Positions 1 to 5,051 of a stretch of DNA of 5,051 nt are shown here, piece by piece. Source of the DNA: Planococcaceae bacterium UBA3370 (lineage in GTDB: Bacteria > Bacillota > Bacilli > Bacillales_A > Planococcaceae); assembly GCA_002360295.1 (NCBI GenBank), contig DEQI01000213.1:1-5051 (forward strand), read 5' to 3'. The translations under genes were made by a program, and so were the position numbers. Numbering within the stretch: position 1 is the first letter of the stretch; the number at the start of each line of letters is the position of its first letter. Below the pieces are notes generated by a model. That model worked only from the letters and a program-made list of their open reading frames with translations. It ran no database searches and was not told the origin of the DNA.

Positions 1-51
1 CCAATATTAAAAATAAATTATCCTAACTTTCCTTTATTAGGGATTCAATAT

Positions 52-60
52 ATTATATCA
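52..60 (-). promoter_or_regulatory. Possible leftward extended -10 promoter element
   Basis: On the minus strand this reads TGATATAAT, a perfect extended -10 (TGnTATAAT) for the housekeeping sigma factor. The -35 position about 17-18 bases upstream is poor (TTATGG or TTTATG), which extended -10 promoters tolerate. It lies downstream of the ywfO terminator and points off the left edge, so it could serve a leftward gene outside the window. No start codon with a ribosome binding site is visible before position 1. In DNA this AT-rich a chance match is quite possible. Confidence 0.35.
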
Positions 61-150
61 GTATTGATTTATAACCATAAATAGTATTAAAACCTCATAT
101 TTACCACTACAAACAATACTTTTAAATCACCTTTCCACCTCTTATCTGAC

Positions 151-196
151 AAATAAAAAACCAATATACCCCGTTTTCACTATGGGCATATTGGTT
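151..196 (-). terminator. Intrinsic terminator of ywfO
   Basis: The arms at 184-196 and 159-171 form a 13-bp stem with a single G-U pair and a 12-base loop. On the minus strand the hairpin is followed by TTTTTTATTT. It begins about 30 bases after the ywfO stop codon, as expected for a rho-independent terminator. The plus-strand flank lacks a T run, so it should act only leftward. Confidence 0.88.
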
Positions 197-227
197 ATTT
201 GGGATATTTACAAATAGCAAAAATCCA

Positions 228-1535
228 TTATTTTAAATTACTAATCAATAGCATTATTTCTTCTTTCAGTTTTTCATCAATCGTACTATCCTTAAGAATT
301 TCTGCTGGATAATATACTTTATGATCTGTTTTTAAACGACCTGCGATGGCATCAACTAAAAAGCTTTCTTGTGAAAGTTCTCGTAATTCCCCATTTTGCA
401 TTTGTAACACAATCGGTAACTTGCCAGTGGAGCTGCCTGGTTGATATAAATCATATGGTAAATCGGACGTCGAATCATGTACTACATAATACGTCGGATC
501 CAATCCAGCCTGTTTAAATAATTGTTGTAGTCGTTCAAATTGTTCGGGGTGCTCTTCCGGATTCATATCGATATATTTAAATAGTTTGCGATTAACAAAT
601 CGACGGCACAAGTCACGTAAAATAGCATCCTCTTCCTGCATCCAAAATTGAAAATACGTGAACATAATGCTTTCATCCAAAGCAATATAATCTTCTAATG
701 TAATTTTATTTTTAAAGAAAGGCTTAAAATGTACGGGTTCATGCTTAAACCAGTACCCTTTTTCACTAAGCTGTTTCACCCGCTTTAAAATATTGTTTAA
801 TATGACTTCCGCACTGCGAGATAATGGGTGGAAATAAATTTGCAAATACATTTGATAGCGTGACATAATATAATCTTCTACCGCATGCATACCGCTTGAT
901 TTAATGACAACTTTATTATCACGTGGGCGCATCACACGTAATATTCGTTCCATATCAAAGTGTCCATAGCTTACACCGGTGTAGTAAGCATCACGCTGTA
1001 AATAATCCATTCGATCGGCGTCAATTTGGCTGGAAATTAAGCTAACTACGAGCTGGTTCGGATATGTTTTTTCAATTACTTGCGCCACTTTTTCTGGGAA
1101 GTCCTCTGAAACACATCGTAATACAGCATTCACTTCCGTTTCTCCAAGCAAAATAGCCCGAGTGAACTCTTCATGATCAGTCTCAAACACATTTTCAAAC
1201 GCATGCGAAAATGGTCCATGCCCTAAATCATGTAGTAATGCCGCGCATAAAACGAGCAGTCTTTCATTATCATCCCATTCATCTCTTCCATAAAAAACAT
1301 CATCCACAATACGGCGCACAATTTCATATACACCTAGCGAATGATTGAAGCGGCTATGCTCTGCTCCATGGAATACTAAATATGTTGTCCCGAGCTGTCG
1401 TATTCTGCGTAAACGTTGAAATTCTCGTGTACCAATTAAATCCCAAATAACTTGATCACGCACATGAACATATCGGTGAACTGGATCTTTAAACACTTTT
1501 TCTTCTGCTAGTTTTGCTGTTGCATAGCTATTCAT
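228..1535 (-). CDS. ywfO: HD-domain phosphohydrolase, probable dNTP triphosphohydrolase (YwfO family)
   Basis: A 435-residue cytosolic protein of the SAMHD1/dGTPase-like HD superfamily. Members hydrolyse dNTPs to deoxynucleosides and triphosphate; that activity here is inferred from family. The N-terminal half carries the metal site: His65 in FNHSLGVY, His102-Asp103 with the following LGHGPFSH (His106, His111), and Asp172/Asp174 in IDADRMDYLQRD, where Asp174 should be the last metal ligand and Arg175 sits where SAMHD1 has Lys312. The conserved KDPVHRYVHV and FQRLRRIRQLGT stretches open the domain. The C-terminal half, from about residue 200, is the usual helical and mixed accessory region. 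An upstream in-frame ATG at 1598 would add 21 residues, but the ATG at 1535 is preferred: it has GAAAGAGGTG upstream, and the protein then nearly matches the roughly 433 residues I recall for B. subtilis YwfO. It ends at its own terminator, and no clear promoter was found. Confidence 0.93.
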   Translation of the reverse strand: MNSYATAKLAEEKVFKDPVHRYVHVRDQVIWDLIGTREFQRLRRIRQLGTTYLVFHGAEHSRFNHSLGVYEIVRRIVDDVFYGRDEWDDNERLLVLCAALLHDLGHGPFSHAFENVFETDHEEFTRAILLGETEVNAVLRCVSEDFPEKVAQVIEKTYPNQLVVSLISSQIDADRMDYLQRDAYYTGVSYGHFDMERILRVMRPRDNKVVIKSSGMHAVEDYIMSRYQMYLQIYFHPLSRSAEVILNNILKRVKQLSEKGYWFKHEPVHFKPFFKNKITLEDYIALDESIMFTYFQFWMQEEDAILRDLCRRFVNRKLFKYIDMNPEEHPEQFERLQQLFKQAGLDPTYYVVHDSTSDLPYDLYQPGSSTGKLPIVLQMQNGELRELSQESFLVDAIAGRLKTDHKVYYPAEILKDSTIDEKLKEEIMLLISNLK

Positions 1536-1540
1536 ACATA

Positions 1541-1550
1541 CACCTCTTTC
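1541..1550 (-). promoter_or_regulatory. Ribosome binding site that decides the ywfO start
   Basis: The minus strand reads GAAAGAGGTG five bases before the ATG at 1535, putting the AGAGG core at normal distance. The longer start at 1598 has no comparable Shine-Dalgarno sequence, and the extra 21 residues do not resemble the YwfO family N-terminus. The shorter start is therefore annotated. Confidence 0.82.
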
Positions 1551-1738
1551 CTCTACCATTTGTTCTCTATATTGTATATGAAAAATAAGGATTTTCATTG
1601 TAATATGTACTTATCCAGTCAAAATGATAAATAAACTCTTTTATTAGTACGTTTCTAACATATCTTCGTTTTTCCATCTCCACTATATGATACTTTTTCT
1701 ATAATCATTCCGGCCATTTACTTAAAGCATTCCCCATG

Positions 1739-1779
1739 AAAAAATAAAAAAGCCGCCAAAATGAGCAGGAGGCGGCTTT
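1739..1779 (-). terminator. Intrinsic terminator of the DUF1450 gene
   Basis: A perfect 9-bp GC-rich stem (AAAGCCGCC at 1771-1779 on the minus strand, GGCGGCTTT at 1749-1757) with a 13-base loop, followed on the minus strand by TTTTTTATTTTTTC. It starts three bases after the DUF1450 stop codon. It separates that gene from ywfO, about 200 bases further on, so ywfO probably has its own promoter or depends on read-through. Confidence 0.95.
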
Positions 1780-1782
1780 GAG

Positions 1783-2010
1783 TTATTCTTTTTTGAGCTT
1801 TGCCAGTACTTTTTCCATTAACTCATCTTCAGTTAATGCAGCAACTGGTCTACTATTTACGAATGTAAATGTTTTTTTACGGCCAGGACCGCAGTATGAA
1901 TGACAGCCAATTTCAATCGTTGCTTCTGGATCTATTTCTTTTAGCTTCGGAATTAACGTTTTTAAATTAACGGCCTGACATTCATCGCAAACTCGAAATT
2001 CGTTTGCCAT
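1783..2010 (-). CDS. DUF1450 family small cysteine-rich protein (YuzB-like)
   Basis: A 75-residue soluble protein without signal peptide or membrane segment. It matches the DUF1450 family by the GC-x-SYC motif (GCHSYC, residues 35-40) followed by a FTFVN strand and a C-terminal helix ([14 protein letters not shown]). It has exactly four cysteines: Cys8 and Cys11 (CDEC) and Cys36 and Cys40. Two pairs around a short beta-alpha-beta-like body recall thioredoxin-fold [2Fe-2S] ferredoxins, so metal or Fe-S binding is a reasonable inference, but the family's function is not established. The start is supported by GAAAGGGTG eight bases upstream. It is divergent from rsfA, has its own terminator and probably its own promoter, so it looks monocistronic. 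The paralogous B. subtilis yuzB lies at another locus, so no symbol is given. Confidence 0.88.
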   Translation of the reverse strand: MANEFRVCDECQAVNLKTLIPKLKEIDPEATIEIGCHSYCGPGRKKTFTFVNSRPVAALTEDELMEKVLAKLKKE

Positions 2011-2065
2011 TTTGTCAACACCCTTTCTATCGGAATATATATCCTGCTATTTTAATCTACAAGCT

Positions 2066-2095
2066 ATTGTAGCCTATGAAAGTAATTCTACACAA
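2066..2095 (-). promoter_or_regulatory. Candidate sigma-A promoter for the DUF1450 gene
   Basis: On the minus strand TTGTGT (2095-2090) and TACAAT (2071-2066) are separated by 18 bases. The -10 matches consensus at five of six positions, the -35 at only three. Transcription would start near 2058, giving a leader of about 48 bases before the ATG at 2010. The placement is sensible but the -35 is weak. Confidence 0.42.
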
Positions 2096-2279
2096 GTGAA
2101 ATTGCACTTTCTCCGTCAAAGGTCTGAACAGGCATTATGAACCTTTTCATATATAGAAGATGAAATAATTCAAATTGAAATCAACAGTACTAAACACTGC
2201 AGAAAAACGCTAATCTTCCTAAATATCAACCTGTACTCTGCAAAACAATGAACATTTTAAAAAAATATCTATTTGTATT

Positions 2280-2310
2280 GCATAAATATGTTATTTCTTG
2301 GTCATGCTTA
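2280..2310 (+). promoter_or_regulatory. Probable sigma-F/sigma-G sporulation promoter of rsfA
   Basis: GCATA at 2280-2284 is followed after 15 bases by GGTCATGCTTA at 2300-2310. This fits the forespore sigma-F pattern (GyATA, about 15 bases, then a GG-led -10). The same -35 lies 18 bases from CATGCTT at 2303-2309, which fits the related sigma-G pattern (CATnnTA) except at the last base. No housekeeping -10 fits at this position. Transcription would start near 2317, about 40 bases before the start codon. B. subtilis rsfA is known to be a forespore gene under these sigma factors, so pattern and context agree. Confidence 0.65.
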
Positions 2311-2356
2311 TGCTAGAACAACAATAAAACTATGAACATGGCAGGAGGAAATTTTT

Positions 2357-2995
2357 ATGAAAGTAAGACAAGATGCTTGGTTAAAAGAAAATGATGAATT
2401 GTTAGCAGAGGCAGTTATTCGACATGTGAAAGAAGGTAGCACTCAACTAAACGCTTTTGATGAAGCTGGCGATGCGCTTAATCGTACCGCTGCTGCATGC
2501 GGGTTTAGATGGAATGCGGTTGTCCGTCGTTTATATGAAAAAGAGCTATCTGCAGCAAAAAAAGAAAGAAAAGAAAGATTGCGAGTATTAGGTAATCCTA
2601 CGCGCAGACGCACACAAAATGTCTTTTTACTGCAGCATGATGAAGGAACTCAACAAGCACCTATTCCATTATCATCACTCTCACTAGATGTAGTTATTGC
2701 CTATTTAATGCGTCTACAACAAACAGGAACAGAAGCTGAAAATACGAAATGGCGTCATATTGCTAATGCATCAACAGAAAAAGTGCGTCAACTAGAACTA
2801 CAGTTAAAGAAATTACAAGATGAGAATAAAGAAATTCGAGAAGATTACGAGCAATTTGTGCAAATTATGAACCGCGCACGTAGGCTTGTAACGTTAGATG
2901 ATGATGTAGATCGTGTGGCACCTGTTTTCAAAATGGAGCGCAACGGCAATCTCATCACATCGCCGCGCCAATTAGAAAGTGACGAAGTTCAATAA
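2357..2995 (+). CDS. rsfA: Prespore-specific transcription regulator, RsfA family
   Basis: A 212-residue DNA-binding protein of the RsfA/YlbO family, which in B. subtilis fine-tunes the sigma-F regulon in the forespore. Residues 1-60 form a Myb/SANT-like domain with the conserved RQDAW opening (Trp8), the GSTQLNAFDEAG segment and the family signature RTAAACGFRWNAVVR (Trp52). A basic stretch follows at 66-86 (KKERKERLR and TRRR). Residues about 140-175 are a charged coiled coil (KVRQLELQLKKLQDENKEI) that probably drives dimerisation. The start has AGGAGG eight bases upstream. The gene stands alone behind a forespore-type promoter and ends in a terminator that overlaps its last codons. It is shorter than the roughly 258 residues I recall for B. 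subtilis RsfA and closer in size to the paralogue YlbO. Synteny with ywfO, lipL and hemQ favours rsfA. Confidence 0.88.
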   Translation: MKVRQDAWLKENDELLAEAVIRHVKEGSTQLNAFDEAGDALNRTAAACGFRWNAVVRRLYEKELSAAKKERKERLRVLGNPTRRRTQNVFLLQHDEGTQQAPIPLSSLSLDVVIAYLMRLQQTGTEAENTKWRHIANASTEKVRQLELQLKKLQDENKEIREDYEQFVQIMNRARRLVTLDDDVDRVAPVFKMERNGNLITSPRQLESDEVQ

Positions 2996-3012
2996 ACTTC
3001 GCCACTTTTTTT
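2976..3012 (+). terminator. Terminator between convergent rsfA and lipL, probably bidirectional
   Basis: Arms AAAGTGACGAAGTT (2976-2989) and AACTTCGCCACTTT (2995-3008) pair over 14 positions with one A-C mismatch and a 5-base loop, followed by a T run to 3012. The left arm encodes the last residues of RsfA and the stop codon is shared by the loop and the right arm. On the minus strand the same hairpin follows the lipL stop by about 10 bases and ends in CACTTTCTAATT. It could therefore also end lipL transcription, though less efficiently because the T run is shorter. Confidence 0.87.
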
Positions 3013-3018
3013 GCATTT

Positions 3019-3843
3019 TTAACCTAGCATACTTTTATTGCGGTCCAAAATACGTTTTAAATAAAAGCTATACAACTCATTTTCTGATGTTGAAAATGAA
3101 TGCATTTGCCAGATTGTTTGCTGTTTGTCTAGCCATTGCTGGATCCGCGTATTTGTTTCCGCAACCGTTATATCTGTTTGAAGTAATTCTTGTAAAGAAG
3201 CCATTACATGTGGAACTACAGTTGGATACGTAAATTTCGTTGTTTCATTTTGCAGTCCAATTTCGTAAAATTGCTTGATTAACTTCGCACGCTCACTACC
3301 ACTACCTTCAATACATAGATAGATTTGCACAGCAATTCCGCCCTTCATGCGACGTTGAGAAATACCAGCAAATTTTTTCCCTTCTATACTTAAATCATAT
3401 GTTCCCGGACAATAAGACCCGACAATTTCATATGCTTCAATTTTATGAGCCGCTTCTGGTAATATATCTTTAATAAAATTCACCATCATCTCAAACGCTA
3501 CATGTATGCTAATAGAATGCTCGTGCTCGCTCAAGATGAGTGAAATATTAAGTACACCGCTATCTAATACAACTGCTAGACCACCTGAATTTCGAACAAT
3601 TGGTTGATAGTTTTTAGAAAGTAAAAAATCCATCCCTTGCTTGATATACGGTAAACGGTGATCTTGAATACCGAGTACGACAGCATCACTATGCACCCAA
3701 GTACGAATGGTTGCTGGGCTCAATTGTTCTCCAACTAAGTGACAAAGAGTATCATCCATTGCAAAAGATTCGAGGGGCGAGCGATTTTGGTTATTTGATT
3801 CATCTATTAAACGCCATCCGGAAGGCATTAATCTATTATTCAT
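3019..3843 (-). CDS. lipL: Octanoyl-[GcvH]:protein N-octanoyltransferase LipL
   Basis: A 274-residue cytosolic acyltransferase of the biotin/lipoate protein ligase fold. In B. subtilis LipL moves the octanoyl or lipoyl group from GcvH to the E2 subunits of 2-oxoacid dehydrogenases through a cysteine thioester. Seen here: the N-terminal region with VVLGIQDHRLPYI, the RNSGGLAVVLDSGVLNISL segment (residues 84-102), which is this family's form of the lipoyl-binding RRxxGG motif, the candidate catalytic Cys145 in GSYCPGTYDLS, and GKKFAGISQRR (155-165) supplying the conserved lysine. The C-terminal helices resemble those of B. subtilis LipL (about 281 residues). The related octanoyltransferase LipM shares the cysteine and the fold, but the hemQ/rsfA/ywfO neighbourhood is that of lipL. 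The start has AGGAG seven bases upstream. It is divergent from hemQ and convergent with rsfA, so probably monocistronic. Confidence 0.92.
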   Translation of the reverse strand: MNNRLMPSGWRLIDESNNQNRSPLESFAMDDTLCHLVGEQLSPATIRTWVHSDAVVLGIQDHRLPYIKQGMDFLLSKNYQPIVRNSGGLAVVLDSGVLNISLILSEHEHSISIHVAFEMMVNFIKDILPEAAHKIEAYEIVGSYCPGTYDLSIEGKKFAGISQRRMKGGIAVQIYLCIEGSGSERAKLIKQFYEIGLQNETTKFTYPTVVPHVMASLQELLQTDITVAETNTRIQQWLDKQQTIWQMHSFSTSENELYSFYLKRILDRNKSMLG

Positions 3844-3850
3844 GTTCTAT

Positions 3851-3872
3851 CTCCTAGTATCGAATTCCTCCT
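3851..3872 (-). promoter_or_regulatory. Two stacked Shine-Dalgarno sequences ahead of lipL
   Basis: The minus strand has AGGAG at 3855-3851, seven bases from the lipL ATG, which serves that start. A stronger AGGAGG lies at 3872-3867, about 23 bases from the ATG and too far to serve it. No ATG, GTG or TTG lies at normal distance after the second one. Whether it is a standby ribosome site or chance cannot be told from sequence. Confidence 0.55.
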
Positions 3873-3940
3873 AAGCATACATCAATGCTGACCTATTGAA
3901 AAGTCGTGTCAAAATGGTGAAATAGGCAGTAGACAATTGT

Positions 3941-3970
3941 AAGACAACACATTTTTGTACAAATTATGCT
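3941..3970 (+). promoter_or_regulatory. Candidate sigma-A promoter of hemQ
   Basis: AAGACA (3941-3946), 18 bases, then TATGCT (3965-3970), each matching consensus at four of six positions. The predicted start near 3977 gives a leader of about 37 bases. A perfect 10-base palindrome, TTTGTACAAA (3954-3963), lies inside the spacer and a Fur-like box lies just downstream. The promoter is the best-placed candidate for hemQ but not a strong one. Confidence 0.45.
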
Positions 3971-3978
3971 AAACTAAT

Positions 3979-3993
3979 TGTGAATGATTTTCA
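3979..3993 (+). promoter_or_regulatory. Fur-box-like operator at the hemQ transcription start
   Basis: TGTGAATGATTTTCA matches the Bacillus 7-1-7 Fur box (TGATAATnATTATCA) at 11 of 14 specified positions. The same site matches the PerR box (TTATAATnATTATAA) at only 9 of 14. It is flanked by AATTG and CAATT, which extends the dyad. It sits between the candidate -10 and the ribosome binding site, where a bound repressor would block transcription. Fur, PerR and Zur boxes resemble each other, so which regulator binds, if any, is uncertain. Confidence 0.45.
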
Positions 3994-4013
3994 ATTATAA
4001 GGAGTGTTTATAG

Positions 4014-4763
4014 ATGAATGAAGCAGCTGTAACATTAGATGGTTGGTATGCATTACATGATTTCCGTTCAATTGATTGGGCTTCTTGGAAATTAGTTTCA
4101 CCAGAAGAACGTCAAGCAGCAGTAGACGAATTCGTTGCCTATTTAGAAAAGTTAAATGAGGCTGATGTGGCGAAAACAGGTGCTCATGCATTTTACGCAA
4201 TTGTTGGTCAAAAGGCTGATTTCATGCTAATGACATTACGTGAGACAATGGATGAATTACAAGAATTAGAAGCGGAGTTCAACAAACTAGCGATTGCGGA
4301 TTTCACTATTCCTACATATTCTTACGTATCAGTAGTTGAGCTATCTAACTACTTAGCTGGTGAATCAAATGAAGATCCATACCAAAACCCACATGTGCGT
4401 GCTAGATTATACCCAGAATTACCACGTTCTCAATATGTGTGCTTCTACCCAATGGATAAGCGCCGTCAGGGTGAAGATAACTGGTATATGCTTTCAATGG
4501 ACGAGCGTAAAAGTTTAATGCGTTCTCACGGAATGATTGGTCGTGGGTACGCAGGGAAAGTGAAACAAATCATTACCGGTTCAGTCGGATTTGACGACCA
4601 TGAATGGGGCGTTACATTATTCGCAGACGATGTATTACAATTCAAAAAATTAGTATACGAAATGCGTTTTGATGAAGTGTCTGCACGTTACGGTGAATTC
4701 GGTGCTTTCTTCGTAGGTAACCTTCTTACAAATGAAAAATTAGTGAAGTTTTTAGCCGTATAA
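4014..4763 (+). CDS. hemQ: Coproheme decarboxylase HemQ (ChdC)
   Basis: A 249-residue cytosolic protein of the chlorite-dismutase fold that catalyses the last step of the Gram-positive coproporphyrin-dependent heme pathway: oxidative decarboxylation of coproheme III to heme b using peroxide. The residues known from Staphylococcus aureus HemQ fall at the same numbers: Arg131, catalytic Tyr145 with Met147 and Lys149 in FYPMDKR, proximal heme ligand His172 in [12 protein letters not shown], Gln185, Trp198, Arg218 and Ser223. Length is normal for the family. The start has AAGGAG nine bases upstream, and a terminator follows the stop. It is divergent from lipL with a shared 170-base region carrying a Fur-like box. 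B. subtilis calls the orthologue ywfI/hemQ. True chlorite dismutases have different active-site residues, so that function is unlikely. Confidence 0.96.
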   Translation: MNEAAVTLDGWYALHDFRSIDWASWKLVSPEERQAAVDEFVAYLEKLNEADVAKTGAHAFYAIVGQKADFMLMTLRETMDELQELEAEFNKLAIADFTIPTYSYVSVVELSNYLAGESNEDPYQNPHVRARLYPELPRSQYVCFYPMDKRRQGEDNWYMLSMDERKSLMRSHGMIGRGYAGKVKQIITGSVGFDDHEWGVTLFADDVLQFKKLVYEMRFDEVSARYGEFGAFFVGNLLTNEKLVKFLAV

Positions 4764-4773
4764 GAAAAGATTT

Positions 4774-4790
4774 GCCCCAACTTAGTGGGC
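4774..4790 (+). repeat. Short GCCC/GGGC hairpin after hemQ
   Basis: GCCC at 4774-4777 can pair with GGGC at 4787-4790, leaving a 9-base loop. There is no T run, so it is not a terminator by itself. Its TGCCCC start and ACTTAGTG end loosely echo TGCCCC and ACTTACTG within the true terminator about 45 bases on, suggesting a decayed duplicate of one hairpin. Confidence 0.35.
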
Positions 4791-4805
4791 TCGAACTCAA
4801 TTTCA

Positions 4806-4856
4806 CAAAAAGGAGCTGCCCCGTAAGTTCTCACTTACTGAACAGCTCTTTTTCTT
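4806..4856 (+). terminator. Intrinsic terminator of hemQ
   Basis: A two-part stem: GAGCTG (4813-4818) pairs with CAGCTC (4843-4848), and inside it GTAAGT (4823-4828) pairs with ACTTAC (4833-4838) around a TCTC loop, the two separated by a 4x4 internal loop. The outer stem is extended by AAAAA against TTTTT, followed by CTT. It lies about 45 bases after the hemQ stop. On the minus strand the hairpin is followed by CTTTTTG, so it may also stop leftward transcription entering from the right. Confidence 0.83.
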
Positions 4857-4969
4857 AATCAATCGTATCAAAATATCCCCTCAACTTCATGAAGGAACTG
4901 AAAAACTATAAAAACGCATATTTTTATATTAAGAATTTACGAAAGAGATACAATTTAATAAATGATTTA

Positions 4970-5051
4970 GCGCGGCGGTGCGACAGTGTAGCTGACGGCT
5001 GCGCCTTTCGCTACAGAGCAAAGCTTCCTGCGGGATAAGCATGAGTGGAAC
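4970..5051. repeat. GC-rich segment at the right edge, possible interspersed repeat
   Basis: Composition jumps from very AT-rich DNA to 50 G+C of 82 bases (about 61%), beginning sharply at 4970 and running off the window. It contains TGTAGC (4987-4992) and GCTACA (5010-5015), an inverted pair with a 17-base loop. It does not resemble a known protein in any frame. Similar GC-rich intergenic repeats ending in motifs like CTGCGGGATAAGC occur in related spore-formers as I recall, but I cannot verify a match. A structured RNA or the edge of transferred DNA are alternatives. Confidence 0.35.

Larger units (their letters stand above)
2028..2356. other. Divergent intergenic region between the DUF1450 gene and rsfA
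   Basis: About 330 AT-rich bases with no open frame that has a convincing ribosome binding site. It holds a candidate leftward promoter near its left end and the sporulation-type promoter of rsfA near its right end. Between them (about 2096-2275) I see only weak short inverted repeats, such as AAAGGT/ACCTTT with a 17-base loop and an odd TTCAAATTGAA palindrome at 2169-2179. Neither is strong enough to name. Confidence 0.7.

Noticed and set aside
1536..1598. 21-residue N-terminal extension of ywfO starting at an ATG at 1598
   Set aside because: No ribosome binding site, while the internal ATG at 1535 has a strong one. The extension does not resemble the family N-terminus, and a TATACAAT-like sequence lies inside it.
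1597..1625. Leftward TTGACT/TACAAT pair upstream of ywfO as a promoter
   Set aside because: The boxes are separated by only 14 bases, too short for a sigma-A promoter, and no alternative pairing was better.
2979..3233. Rightward 84-codon open frame
   Set aside because: It lies almost wholly antisense to lipL, starts inside the end of rsfA across a terminator hairpin, lacks a ribosome binding site and resembles no protein.
3884..3912. Leftward TTGACA at 3912-3907 as the lipL promoter
   Set aside because: The -35 is perfect, but no acceptable -10 lies 16-18 bases away (AGCATT at 17). The lipL promoter is left unassigned.
3985..3999. CodY-like box in the hemQ leader
   Set aside because: Only about 8 of 15 positions match, clearly worse than the Fur-box match over the same bases.
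3991..4200. Leftward 69-codon open frame
   Set aside because: It is antisense to the start of hemQ, covers the hemQ ribosome site, and has no supporting signals.
4889..5038. Rightward 49-codon open frame starting at an ATG after the hemQ terminator
   Set aside because: There is no ribosome binding site (CCCCTC precedes it), and it runs half through AT-rich and half through the GC-rich segment with an abrupt change in composition. It looks like a chance frame over a repeat.
4918..5051. Leftward open frame entering from the right edge and ending near 4920
   Set aside because: It stays open across the GC-rich segment but has no recognisable protein content. A spurious frame is more likely than the end of a gene.

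Overview
The window looks like chromosome from a low-GC, endospore-forming member of the Bacillales, most likely a Bacillaceae or Planococcaceae/Caryophanaceae relative of the Lysinibacillus/Solibacillus type. The grounds are the AT-rich intergenic DNA, strong AGGAGG-type ribosome binding sites, U-tailed hairpin terminators, a forespore regulator of the RsfA family, and a gene set matching the Bacillus subtilis ywfI-ywfO neighbourhood. The genus is inference.

Layout from left to right. Positions 1-227 hold no gene. They contain a terminator for the leftward gene ywfO and a possible leftward extended -10 promoter for something beyond the left edge. An HD-domain phosphohydrolase (ywfO) and a 75-residue DUF1450 protein with four cysteines both run leftward. 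The DUF1450 gene has its own perfect-stem terminator, so the two are probably separate transcription units. A 330-base divergent spacer follows, with a possible leftward sigma-A promoter and a promoter with sigma-F/sigma-G character facing rightward into rsfA. rsfA converges on lipL across only 23 bases, and one hairpin built partly from the last rsfA codons lies between them. lipL (leftward) and hemQ (rightward) diverge from a 170-base region that holds a candidate hemQ promoter, a perfect 10-base palindrome and a Fur-box-like sequence. A terminator follows hemQ. The last 82 bases jump to about 61% GC and look like an interspersed repeat or the start of foreign sequence.

Functionally this is a set of neighbours, not one pathway: lipoate relay from GcvH to dehydrogenase E2 subunits (LipL), the last step of the coproporphyrin-dependent heme pathway (HemQ), forespore transcriptional control (RsfA), probable dNTP hydrolysis (YwfO) and a small Cys-rich protein of unknown role. 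All five proteins appear intact. Compared with the B. subtilis order as I recall it, pta is absent between hemQ and lipL, and ywfM is absent between lipL and rsfA.

I found no novel multi-gene system. The best leads are regulatory: the sporulation promoter of rsfA, the Fur-like site at hemQ, and the GC-rich segment at the right edge.
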